Assembly (NCBI RefSeq): GCF_000519125.1 | Contig: NZ_JAEX01000018.1 | Span: forward strand, 1 to 60,023 | DNA from: Desulfocurvus vexinensis DSM 17965 | GTDB lineage: Bacteria > Desulfobacterota > Desulfovibrionia > Desulfovibrionales > Desulfovibrionaceae | Reading direction: 5' to 3' | DNA length: 60,023 bases | Shown: one piece after another, positions 18,247 to 25,111 of the stretch | Position numbering within the stretch: the stretch's first letter is position 1 | How the letters are laid out: each line of letters opens with the position of its first letter | Notes under the pieces: model-generated | Databases searched by the model: none | What the model saw: the letters and a program-made list of their open reading frames with translations, nothing else | Told to the model about the DNA's origin: nothing | Position numbers and translations under genes: made by a program

Positions 18247-18318
18247 GGCCTGCGCCCGTGCGCCCTGGCGGCGCGGGGCGCAACGGGGCGTCGGATTTTC
18301 CCCGCCCAGCAAAAAATT

Positions 18319-18350
18319 CGGGGCTGCCCTCGCGCGCGAGGGCAGCCCCG
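18319..18350. terminator. Perfect 32-base palindromic bidirectional terminator
   Basis: A perfect self-complementary hairpin with a GGGGCTGCCCTCGCG arm has an A-run just upstream (AAAAAATTCG) and TTTT just downstream. It can therefore act on both strands. It lies between the end of the polysaccharide cluster (plus) and the end of the SYLF gene (minus), exactly where a bidirectional terminator is expected. Confidence 0.88.
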
Positions 18351-18379
18351 TTTTCAGGCCGGTCGGACGCCGCAAGGCC

Positions 18380-19120
18380 CTAGCGCGCGGCGTTTTCCAG
18401 CACGCGCAGCAGCCGCGCCGCGCCCGGGGCCGGGGCGTGCCCGCGCTCCAGGGCCAGGGTCCGGGGCGTGGCCCCGGGGGCATAGAGCGCCGCGTTGGCC
18501 TCGGTGTCGGGGAAGATGCCCGTGCCGTCCAGGGCCACCCCGGCGAACAGGCCGTCCACCTGGGAGAAATAGGCCGCCCCGCCGTCGTAGGTCATGGACG
18601 AGGCCTGCCGCTCCAGGCCCTTGCCCGGGGCTGCGGCCAGCATTTCGGCGTCGAAGCTGAAGCCGTTCTGGAGCATGGCGACGAAGGTGGCGTCGTCCAG
18701 GGCCACCAGGGCGAAGGCCGTTTCGGACACCCCGGCCTGGAAGCCCGCGCTGCCCCCGGCCAGGCGCACCAGGGCCGGGGCGCTCCAGGTGCCGTCCGTG
18801 TCGCGGCCCACCAGCACGGCGTCGCCTCCGGCTCCGCCGAAGATGAACCCCGCCTTGATGAACCGCGGGGCCACCAGCACGCCGCGGCTTTGGGCCAGGG
18901 CCTGGCGCAGGGCCGGGCCCTGGGCGCCCTGCAGGAGCACGTCCAGGGTTCCGGCGGCCAGGTCCATGGTCCGCTGGCCGCGCACGGCGGCCCCGGGAGA
19001 GGGGTCGGTGGCGGCGGAGTTCCCGCCGCTGGTGACGCAGGCGGCCAGGGTCAGGGTCAGGGCCAGGGCCAGGATCAGGCCCGGGATGGCGCCCGGGGCC
19101 GGGCGGAGGGTGCGGGGCAT
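18380..19120 (-). CDS. SYLF (YSC84-type) domain lipoprotein
   Basis: A 246-residue secreted lipoprotein. It has a hydrophobic signal followed by lipobox LTLAAC, then a Ser/Ala-rich spacer, then a SYLF domain across the rest. Landmarks are QSRGVLVAPRFIKAGFIFGGAGGDAVLVGRD (residues about 78-108) and the late ERQASSMTYDGGAAYFSQVDGLFAGVALDG run that defines the domain. SYLF domains bind phosphoinositides in eukaryotes; their role in bacteria is unclear and may concern the envelope. An AGGGAG ribosome-binding site precedes the ATG. It lies downstream of the rhodanese-YceI gene on the same strand with a gap of about 100 bases. Confidence 0.87.
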   Translation of the reverse strand: MPRTLRPAPGAIPGLILALALTLTLAACVTSGGNSAATDPSPGAAVRGQRTMDLAAGTLDVLLQGAQGPALRQALAQSRGVLVAPRFIKAGFIFGGAGGDAVLVGRDTDGTWSAPALVRLAGGSAGFQAGVSETAFALVALDDATFVAMLQNGFSFDAEMLAAAPGKGLERQASSMTYDGGAAYFSQVDGLFAGVALDGTGIFPDTEANAALYAPGATPRTLALERGHAPAPGAARLLRVLENAAR

Positions 19121-19223
19121 GGCGAGGGGCTCCCTGTGGAGGTTGCGGTTGCGGGTTTGGTTCCTTGCAGCCGTCCGGGCCGGGGGGGGCGGACGGCCCC
19201 GGCGCGCCCGGCGCTGCTTCTGC

Positions 19224-20144
19224 CTAGCGGGCCACCAGGGTCACGTCCAGGCTGATCATGTCGTGCACCAGGTGCATCCCCAGGCGGCGGAAGAGCTTGC
19301 CCGAGCCGTAGTCCATGCCCCAGCGGGTGCGGTCCAGGTCGAAGTGGGCCTTGAGGCTGACCCCGCCGTCCAGCGGCGCGAGGGTCAGGGGCAGGGCCAG
19401 GGGCTCGATGCGCCCGCGCAGCAGCAGTTCGCCGCGCACGTGGTAGTTCGCCGCGCCGGGGCTGGCCCCGTCCAGGAATTCCGACTGCACCACCGTGAAC
19501 TCCGCCCGGGGGTGGCGCTGGGCAAAGAGGAAATCGTCGGACAGCAGGTGGCGCACCAGCATGGCCCGCAGGCCGGGGTCTGTCAGGTCGTCGTCGGCCA
19601 GCGAATCCAGGGGCATGCTGAAGCCCCCGCCGACCTTGCCGTCCACCACGCGGATGGTGCCCTGGTCCACGGCCAGGGTGCCGGTGTGCCGGGAGGTGGC
19701 GCTGCGCCCGGTCCAGACCACCACGCTCTGGCCGGGCACCACGGTCCATGAGCCGTCGGGCGGCAGGGCCCGGTGGTCCTCGGGCAGCGCGCCGTGGCCC
19801 TCCACGGGCAGGCCCAGGCGCATCCAGTCCGCAATGCCCCCGGCCAGCATGTAGACGCGGGTGAAGCCCATGCGCACGAGCTTGGCGGCAGCGGCGGGCG
19901 CGTCGCGGGTCTGGTTGTCCTCGCCGTAGACCACCACGGGCACGTCGCTGCCGGGGTCGGCCCCGGCGGCGGCCACGCGCTCGGGGAAGGCCACCTCGAA
20001 GACGCAGGCCGGGTGCGCCCCGGGCAGGCGGCGCGCGGCGTGGACCTCGGGCGGCAGCACGTCGAGCAGGACCATGGGGCGGCCCTGGTCCTGCCACTGC
20101 TTGAGTTCCTGGGAGGCGATGCGGGTGAAATTGGTATCCTGCAT
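19224..20144 (-). CDS. Rhodanese-like domain fused to YceI-like domain
   Basis: A 306-residue protein without an obvious signal peptide. Residues about 5-118 are a rhodanese homology domain: VLLDVLPPEVHAARRLPGA, then the active-site strand VVVYGEDNQTRDAP, then YMLAGGIADWMRLGLPVEG. The catalytic Cys expected at the start of the loop is Gly74, so sulfurtransferase activity is doubtful. Residues about 135-306 are a YceI-like lipocalin-type barrel (TLAVDQGTIRVVDGKVGGGF through AHFDLDRTRWGMDYGSG), a fold that binds isoprenoids in some members. The ATG at 20144 is chosen because AAGGA lies eight bases upstream; an upstream in-frame start at 20222 has no such site. Its role is unknown; the fusion is discussed as a finding. 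Confidence 0.84.
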   Translation of the reverse strand: MQDTNFTRIASQELKQWQDQGRPMVLLDVLPPEVHAARRLPGAHPACVFEVAFPERVAAAGADPGSDVPVVVYGEDNQTRDAPAAAAKLVRMGFTRVYMLAGGIADWMRLGLPVEGHGALPEDHRALPPDGSWTVVPGQSVVVWTGRSATSRHTGTLAVDQGTIRVVDGKVGGGFSMPLDSLADDDLTDPGLRAMLVRHLLSDDFLFAQRHPRAEFTVVQSEFLDGASPGAANYHVRGELLLRGRIEPLALPLTLAPLDGGVSLKAHFDLDRTRWGMDYGSGKLFRRLGMHLVHDMISLDVTLVAR

Positions 20145-20260
20145 GGGGGCGTTCCTTGGCTGGTTGCGGGGGGCGGCGGCGCGGGGCCGGGGCTTGCTTT
20201 CGTTGGCGTCCAGTGTAAGCATTCGCCCGGCGTTTGACCAGCGCCGCAGCGGAGGGTCCC

Positions 20261-21091
20261 GTGAAACTGTGCGTGCTCGTGGACAATCAGGCCGTCATCG
20301 ACAGGTACCTGCTGGCCGAACCGGCCCTGGCCGTGCTCGTGGAGCACGGCGGGACGCGGGTGCTCTTCGACGCCGGATATTCCGACGTGCTCACGCGCAA
20401 CGCCCGGGCCCTGGGCGAGGACCTGGGCCGCCTGGACTGGGTGGCCCTGTCCCACGGGCACCAGGACCACACCTGGGGCCTGCACGCCCTGATCCGCGCC
20501 CAGGGCGATGCCGCCGCGCGCACGGGGCGCCTGCCCCGGCCCCGGCTGGTGGCCCATCCCGGGGTCTTCGACTCGCGCAGCGCCGACGGCCTGCCCGAGA
20601 TCGGCGCCCTGCTGACCTGGGACAAGGCCGCCCGGCATTTCGAGCCCGTGCCCGAGGCCGGGCCGCGCGAACTGGCCCCGGGGCTGTTCTTCCTGGGCGA
20701 GGTGCCCCGGGTGCTGGGCTTCGAGCCGCCCGTGGCCCTGGGCCGGCGCGAGGACGGCGCCCCCGACCTGGTGCCCGACGACACGGCCCTGGCCTGCGTT
20801 ACGCGGCGCGGGCTGGTGGTGCTGACGGGCTGCGCCCATGCCGGGGTCTGCAACACCGTGCGGCACGCCCAGGCCGTGACGGGCAAGCGCAAGGTCCGCG
20901 CCGTGGTCGGCGGGATGCACCTGCTGGGTGCACCTGCCGCGCGCCTGGAGGCCACGGCGGACTTTCTGGCCGGGCTGGAGCTCGAAGTCCTGTGCCCCTG
21001 CCACTGCACGGACCTGGCGGCCCGGGCGGCCCTGGCCCGGCGCTGCCCGGTGCGCGAGGTGGGCGTGGGCGAGCGGCTGGAATTTTCCTGA
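20261..21091 (+). CDS. Metallo-beta-lactamase-fold hydrolase (dihydropterin/MptL-like group)
   Basis: A 276-residue cytoplasmic metallohydrolase. The dinuclear metal-binding motif SHGHQDHTWGL is near residue 67. Further ligands appear in TGCAHAGVCNTV, GGMHL and the late CPCHCTDLAA. This order is typical of the subgroup annotated as 7,8-dihydropterin-6-yl-methyl-4-(beta-D-ribofuranosyl)aminobenzene 5'-phosphate synthase-like. Members have varied or unknown substrates, so no reaction is assigned. The GTG at 20261 is preferred over a TTG at 20234 because GGAGG sits five bases upstream. It is divergently transcribed from the rhodanese-YceI gene. Confidence 0.85.
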   Translation: MKLCVLVDNQAVIDRYLLAEPALAVLVEHGGTRVLFDAGYSDVLTRNARALGEDLGRLDWVALSHGHQDHTWGLHALIRAQGDAAARTGRLPRPRLVAHPGVFDSRSADGLPEIGALLTWDKAARHFEPVPEAGPRELAPGLFFLGEVPRVLGFEPPVALGRREDGAPDLVPDDTALACVTRRGLVVLTGCAHAGVCNTVRHAQAVTGKRKVRAVVGGMHLLGAPAARLEATADFLAGLELEVLCPCHCTDLAARAALARRCPVREVGVGERLEFS

Positions 21092-21123
21092 GCGCCGGGC
21101 TTGGTTTTACGGATTCTCGAAAG

Positions 21124-21152
21124 GTGACACCGAACCGGAAACAGGCTAGGAT
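21124..21152 (+). promoter_or_regulatory. Predicted sigma70-type promoter for the His-rich protein gene
   Basis: A GTGACA element (five of six matches to the -35 consensus) is followed after exactly 17 bases by TAGGAT (four of six matches to the -10 consensus). It lies 48 bases before the start codon, in the only non-coding stretch upstream of that gene. No NikR- or Zur-like palindrome was recognised by eye. Confidence 0.5.
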
Positions 21153-21199
21153 GGGGCGGACAGGTTCCCACTTCAGCCCTTCCCAGCCAGGAGAGAGCC

Positions 21200-21607
21200 A
21201 TGTGCCAGAATTGCGGGTGCGGCCCCAAAAAGCCGAGCAAGTACGAGCAGCTTATGAATAAGCACGACCATGACCACGAGCATGAGCACGACCACGGGCA
21301 CGACCATGCCCACACCCACGCCCATCCCCACGCCCACGCCCACACCCATGAGCACGAGCACGGCGGCGAGGCCCACGCCCACGAGCACGTCCACGAGCAT
21401 GCCCACGACCACGAGCACCACCATCACCACGAGCACGACCACGGCCACAGCCACGGGCATCACCACGGGCACGACGAGGACCATGGCCACCACCATCACC
21501 ATGGCCACGACCACGAAGACCATCACCACCATCACCACCACGATCACGACCACGACCACGACGCGGACCACGCCCACCAGGGCTCGGACCACGACCACAA
21601 GCACTAG
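21200..21607 (+). CDS. Extremely histidine-rich small protein with HypB-like Cys start
   Basis: A 135-residue protein in which about 60 residues are His, with Asp and Glu making up most of the rest. It begins MCQNCGCGPKKPS, so cysteines occupy positions 2, 5 and 7. This is the same CxxCxC pattern as the high-affinity nickel site at the N-terminus of the hydrogenase accessory protein HypB. A short linker then leads to alternating HD/HE/HG repeats from residue 22 to the end. There is no GTPase domain. Binding of nickel, zinc or another divalent metal, as storage, buffer or chaperone, is the obvious inference. An AGGAGAGA ribosome-binding site precedes the ATG. That the frame is coding is supported by the site and by the purposeful Cys start. 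Confidence 0.82.
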   Translation: MCQNCGCGPKKPSKYEQLMNKHDHDHEHEHDHGHDHAHTHAHPHAHAHTHEHEHGGEAHAHEHVHEHAHDHEHHHHHEHDHGHSHGHHHGHDEDHGHHHHHGHDHEDHHHHHHHDHDHDHDADHAHQGSDHDHKH

Positions 21608-21628
21608 CCCGCGCCCGGCGCGGACCAG

Positions 21629-21661
21629 GGCCCCCCGAGGCGCGCGGCGCCCCGGGGGGCC
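21629..21661 (+). terminator. Possible terminator hairpin after the His-rich gene
   Basis: GGCCCCCCG and CGGGGGGCC form a nine-base stem just after the stop codon. The stretch that follows (TTCGCGTTG) is only weakly T-rich, so the assignment is tentative. Confidence 0.4.
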
Positions 21662-21761
21662 TTCGCGTTGGGCCTTGCCCGGGGCGCCGGGTTGATGTAA
21701 CCCCCTTCGGGACGCCGCCGCGCGCGGCCCCCGACGCTCAACCGCAGGCCCAGGAGGACAC

Positions 21762-22439
21762 GTGGACGAACTCGAACGCATCAAGAAGCGCACCTACTGC
21801 GAGCGCTGCGGCCACTGCTGCGACAAGGGCGGCCCCGCCCTGCACCACGAGGACCTGGCGCTGTTCGAGCGCGGGGTGCTGGGCTACGCCCAGGTGTTTA
21901 CCCTGCGCCGGGGCGAGCTGGTGGAGGAGTCCGTGGAGGGCGGCCTGCTGCCCCTGGACGCCGATCTGGTCAAGGTGCGCGGCCAGGGCAACCGCTGGAC
22001 CTGCCTGTTCTACGACGACGACGGCAAGCAGTGCACCATCTACGACGACCGGCCCGCCGAGTGCCGGGCCTTCAACTGCTGGGCGCCCGACGAGCTCAAG
22101 GCCATGTACCGCGCCGGGCGCATCGGCCGGGCCGATCTGGTGCCTGCGGGCAGCGCCCTGCGCGAGATCATCGACGAGCACGAGGCGCGCTGCTCCTGCC
22201 TGCGCGTGCAGGAGCTGGCCCTGGCCTTTTTGGGCGGCGACGCCGGGGCCGGGCGCGAGCTGGTGGACACCATCACCTACGACGCGGCCTTCCGCGCGGC
22301 GTTCGCCGAGCGCGCCGGGGTCGGCGACGAGGAGATGAACTTCCTTTTCGGCCGCCCGCTGCATGTGGCCGTGGGCCAGTACGGCCTGGAGGTCGGCCGC
22401 GAGAACGACCGCTACTTCGTGCGCAAGGCCCCGCAGTGA
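21762..22439 (+). CDS. YkgJ-family cysteine-cluster protein (zinc/iron-chelating)
   Basis: A 225-residue cytoplasmic protein with the YkgJ (UPF0153/CxxCxxCC) signature. Cysteines lie at 13, 16, 19 and 20 (YCERCGHCCDKGG), then at 81, 91, 101 and 106 within WTCLFYDDDGKQCTIYDDRP and AECRAFNC, with two more near 147 (CSC). The family is thought to bind a metal or Fe-S centre, and its biochemical role is not settled. The start is GTG with a strong AGGAGG four bases upstream. It follows the His-rich metal-binding gene by 154 bases, which hints at shared metal biology. A strong hairpin terminates it. Confidence 0.88.
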   Translation: MDELERIKKRTYCERCGHCCDKGGPALHHEDLALFERGVLGYAQVFTLRRGELVEESVEGGLLPLDADLVKVRGQGNRWTCLFYDDDGKQCTIYDDRPAECRAFNCWAPDELKAMYRAGRIGRADLVPAGSALREIIDEHEARCSCLRVQELALAFLGGDAGAGRELVDTITYDAAFRAAFAERAGVGDEEMNFLFGRPLHVAVGQYGLEVGRENDRYFVRKAPQ

Positions 22440-22500
22440 CGCCCGGCCGGTGAGGGCAGGGGCGCGGGGCCGCGCCGCAAGGCCGGGCCTGCCAAACGCC

Positions 22501-22533
22501 AGGGGGCGTCCGCACACCGTGCGGGCGCCCCCT
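22501..22533. terminator. Convergent-gene terminator hairpin
   Basis: A 15-base stem with one G-T pair (AGGGGGCGTCCGCAC against GTGCGGGCGCCCCCT) and a three-base loop lies between the convergent YkgJ (plus) and AI-2E permease (minus) genes. The 3' side is GTGTGTTGG, so the T-tract is weak, but position and stem strength support termination. Confidence 0.7.
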
Positions 22534-22557
22534 GTGTGTTGGCTGCCCGGGCGGAGA

Positions 22558-23673
22558 TCAGGGCGCGGGCGGCGGGGCCTCCCCGCCGGTGATCAGCCGC
22601 TGGTACCACGCCCAGCACAGGCAGGTCATGGGGATGGCGATGAGCAGCCCGAGCATGCCCAGCAGCTGGCCCCACACCGACAGCGACAGCAGGATGAACG
22701 CGGGCGACAGCCCCGTGGCGTTGCCCATGATGCGCGGCACGAGCACCGCGTCCTGGATGAGCTGAACCACGGCGAACACCGCCAGGATCAGCAGCATGAC
22801 CGTCCACAGGTTCGTGCCCGTTTCCAGGGCGTGGACCGCGCCCAGGAAGAAGGCGGGGATGAACCCCGCGATCTGCAGGTAGGGCACCATGTTCAGCAGG
22901 CCGATGAACAGCCCGAGCAGGATGCCCAGGGGCAGGCCGATGAGCGCGAAGCCCACGGCGAACAGCACGCCCACCAGCGCCGCCACCAGGGCCTGGGCCC
23001 GGAAGTAGAGGCCCATGGCGAGGCGGAAGTCCTCCACCAGGGCCGTGATCCAGCCCCGGTGCCGGGGCGGCAGGGCCCGGGTCCACTGCCCGCTCAGGCG
23101 CTCGTAGTCCAGCAGCAGGAAGATCAGGTAGAGCAGTACCACCACCAGCCCGGCCAGGGCCCCGGCCAGCCCTGCCGCCCCGCGCAGCACCCCGCGCACC
23201 CCGGGCAGCACCTTGGCCAGCATGGCCTGGGCCAGGGCCAGGGGGTCGCCGCCCAGGAACATCTCCTGCACCTCGGGCCGCGCGGCCAGGTCGCGCACGG
23301 CCTGCCACACGTCGGGCGGCAGGCGGTCCGCCGCGCGGGCGGCCAGCTCCGAACCCTGCACCAGCTCGCGCAGCAGCGCGCCCATGTGGCGCACCTCGGC
23401 GCCCACCAGCGGCGCCACAACCAGCACCAGCAGCACCCCGGCCAGCCCCACCAGGGCCAGGGCCGCGAACACGGCGGGCCCCCGGCGGCGCAGCAGCCGC
23501 GCAAGCCGCTCCACCAGCGGGTTGATCAGGTAGGCCGCCAGCAGGGCGGCGGCAAAGGGCACCAGCACGTCGGCCAGGGTCCCGGCCAGCCAGACCAGGG
23601 CCCACACGGCCCCGGCCCCCAGGGCCAGGCGCACCAGCCGGTCGAGGGTGTAGGGGGTCTGGTCGTTGATCAT
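22558..23673 (-). CDS. AI-2E family transporter (PerM/UPF0118 permease)
   Basis: A 371-residue inner-membrane protein with about eight spans. The family pattern is clear: an N-terminal pair with FAAALLAAYLINPLVERL, a middle amphipathic stretch, a LVVVLLYLIFLLLDYERL span, and the C-terminal block GLPLGILLGLFIGLLNMVPYLQ followed by LIQDAVLVPRIMGNATGLSPAFILLSL. Members have been linked to export of autoinducer-2 or to Na+/H+ exchange, so the substrate is not assigned. An AAGGAG site precedes the ATG. It is 22 bases downstream of the DUF3999 gene and probably co-transcribed with it. Confidence 0.88.
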   Translation of the reverse strand: MINDQTPYTLDRLVRLALGAGAVWALVWLAGTLADVLVPFAAALLAAYLINPLVERLARLLRRRGPAVFAALALVGLAGVLLVLVVAPLVGAEVRHMGALLRELVQGSELAARAADRLPPDVWQAVRDLAARPEVQEMFLGGDPLALAQAMLAKVLPGVRGVLRGAAGLAGALAGLVVVLLYLIFLLLDYERLSGQWTRALPPRHRGWITALVEDFRLAMGLYFRAQALVAALVGVLFAVGFALIGLPLGILLGLFIGLLNMVPYLQIAGFIPAFFLGAVHALETGTNLWTVMLLILAVFAVVQLIQDAVLVPRIMGNATGLSPAFILLSLSVWGQLLGMLGLLIAIPMTCLCWAWYQRLITGGEAPPPAP

Positions 23674-23695
23674 GGCGTCTGGCTCCTTGGGTTCA

Positions 23696-25111
23696 TTACC
23701 GTGGTGTGTCCTGGTCGCCCCGGCGCAGCAGCAGGACCAGCCAGCCCAGCAGTGCCGCGCCCAGCACGGCGCAGACCGCGTACAGCAGGAGCGTGTAGTC
23801 GCGGGGGGCGGGGGGCGCGGGCGGGGCCAGGGTGTCGGGGGCGTCGGGGTTGGGCGTGGCCTCGGCCAGGGTCAGCTCCGTGCAGAGCATCTCGTCCCAG
23901 CGGTCGGGGCTGATGAGCCGTCTCGTGTCGTAGTCGGGCTGGGGCAGGCTGGACACGCCGGGCAGGCCGAAGTGCAGGGTGTAGGGCGCGGCGCCCTCGG
24001 TGGCGTAGAAGAAGAGGTTGCGCCCGGTGTGGGTCAGCTCCACGGCCTCCACGGCCAGGGGCGGGCTGTCCCCGTTGTGGATGACGAAGTGTACTTCGGC
24101 GTAGTGCCCGGAGGGCAGCGGGACGCTGGTCTGCTCGCCGCCACCGGGAACGCGCCAGATTTCCGCCCTGGCAATGGTGCTGGGCGCCCCGCCGCCGCGC
24201 TGGGCCCGGACCTCCACCTGGCGCCGGAAGGCCGGGTCCTGGACCAGCAGGCGCGCAGCCTCCAGGCGGCGCGGCCCGGCCAGGGTCAGCGTGGTGGCGC
24301 CCGCGTCCGTTTCGACGCTGAAGTCCGTGACGCGGGAGGATGCAGTGGCCCGCCAGGCCTCGTTGCCGGGCAGCACGGCGCGCAAGGCGTCGATGCGGAA
24401 GGGCTGCTTGCCCTCGCCCAGGATCAGGGCCCGCAGCTGCTCCGCCGCCAGCCCCAGGCTGCGCAGCTCGTCGGGAACGTGATCGGCGATGCTCAGGCGC
24501 AGGCGGTAGGCCGTGTGGTGCGAGGGCGGCAGGGCGATGCGCGTGCGCCGCAGGTCCACCCGGCTGGAGAAGTCGTACACCGGGCCTTCGGCCAGGGGTT
24601 CCCAGGCGCCTTCGGCCTGGCCTTCCACGGCGGCCCAGTAGGCGAAGTCGCGGTTGGCGCTGGCGATGTCCAGGGCGATGATGCCGTCCGGCCCGGGGCC
24701 GTGCCCCGGGGGCAGCGCGCCCACCACCGTGAAGGACCGCCCGTATTCCACGAAGGACTGGACGACCAGCGGCACGGCGCGCTCCGGGCGCCGGGGCACG
24801 GCGGCGGGCAGCAGGGCGAAGGGCGTCTCGCGGCCCTGGGCGTCGAAGAGGCGCAGCGCGCCCAGGTCCGGATGCAGCCCGCCGTCCAGGAAGGCCTCGG
24901 GAAAGGCCGCCCGGTAGAGCCCCCCGGGCAGGAAGCCCCCGGGCGGCGGGTTGACGGCGGCGGTGTACAGGAAGTCGCCGGGGACGGGGCGCAGCGGCTG
25001 GGCCGGGGCGGGCGCGGCCTGCGAGGCCTGGGCCGGGGCGGGTGTGGCGGGCAGGGCCAGGGCCAGGGCCAGCAGCGCCAGCCGGGCCAGATGGGCCAGT
25101 GGTGTGCTCAT
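23696..25111 (-). CDS. DUF3999-like envelope protein
   Basis: A 471-residue protein with a signal peptide (LALLALALALPATPAPAQA), a long beta-rich extracytoplasmic region and one C-terminal membrane span near residue 440 (YTLLLYAVCAVLGAALLGWLVLLLRR). It matches the general outline of DUF3999 proteins, which are regularly encoded next to DUF2339 proteins. Here the start ATG overlaps the DUF2339 stop as ATGA, so the two are surely translated together. Function is unknown; a two-component membrane complex with the DUF2339 partner is a reasonable inference. The family call rests on context and shape more than on a single motif. Confidence 0.75.
   Translation of the reverse strand: MSTPLAHLARLALLALALALPATPAPAQASQAAPAPAQPLRPVPGDFLYTAAVNPPPGGFLPGGLYRAAFPEAFLDGGLHPDLGALRLFDAQGRETPFALLPAAVPRRPERAVPLVVQSFVEYGRSFTVVGALPPGHGPGPDGIIALDIASANRDFAYWAAVEGQAEGAWEPLAEGPVYDFSSRVDLRRTRIALPPSHHTAYRLRLSIADHVPDELRSLGLAAEQLRALILGEGKQPFRIDALRAVLPGNEAWRATASSRVTDFSVETDAGATTLTLAGPRRLEAARLLVQDPAFRRQVEVRAQRGGGAPSTIARAEIWRVPGGGEQTSVPLPSGHYAEVHFVIHNGDSPPLAVEAVELTHTGRNLFFYATEGAAPYTLHFGLPGVSSLPQPDYDTRRLISPDRWDEMLCTELTLAEATPNPDAPDTLAPPAPPAPRDYTLLLYAVCAVLGAALLGWLVLLLRRGDQDTPR

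Noticed and set aside
13297-18483. Very long open frame (over 1700 codons) on the minus strand opposite the HD-GYP, Wza, Wzc and Wzy genes
   Set aside because: It is a GC-rich antisense frame opposite four clear genes. It has no family motif, and its His/Gln/Gly-rich composition is that of reversed GC-rich codons.
21200-21607. Call as HypB
   Set aside because: Only the N-terminal metal-binding style is shared; the GTPase domain is absent and the stop codon is clear.
21270-21695. Thr-rich frame on the plus strand over the His-rich gene
   Set aside because: It is another frame of the same repeat with no ribosome-binding site or recognisable features.
21173-21793. Valine-rich open frame on the minus strand over the His-rich gene
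   Set aside because: It is the reverse complement of the CAC/CAT repeat codons. The plus strand has a ribosome-binding site, a HypB-like Cys start and a promoter.
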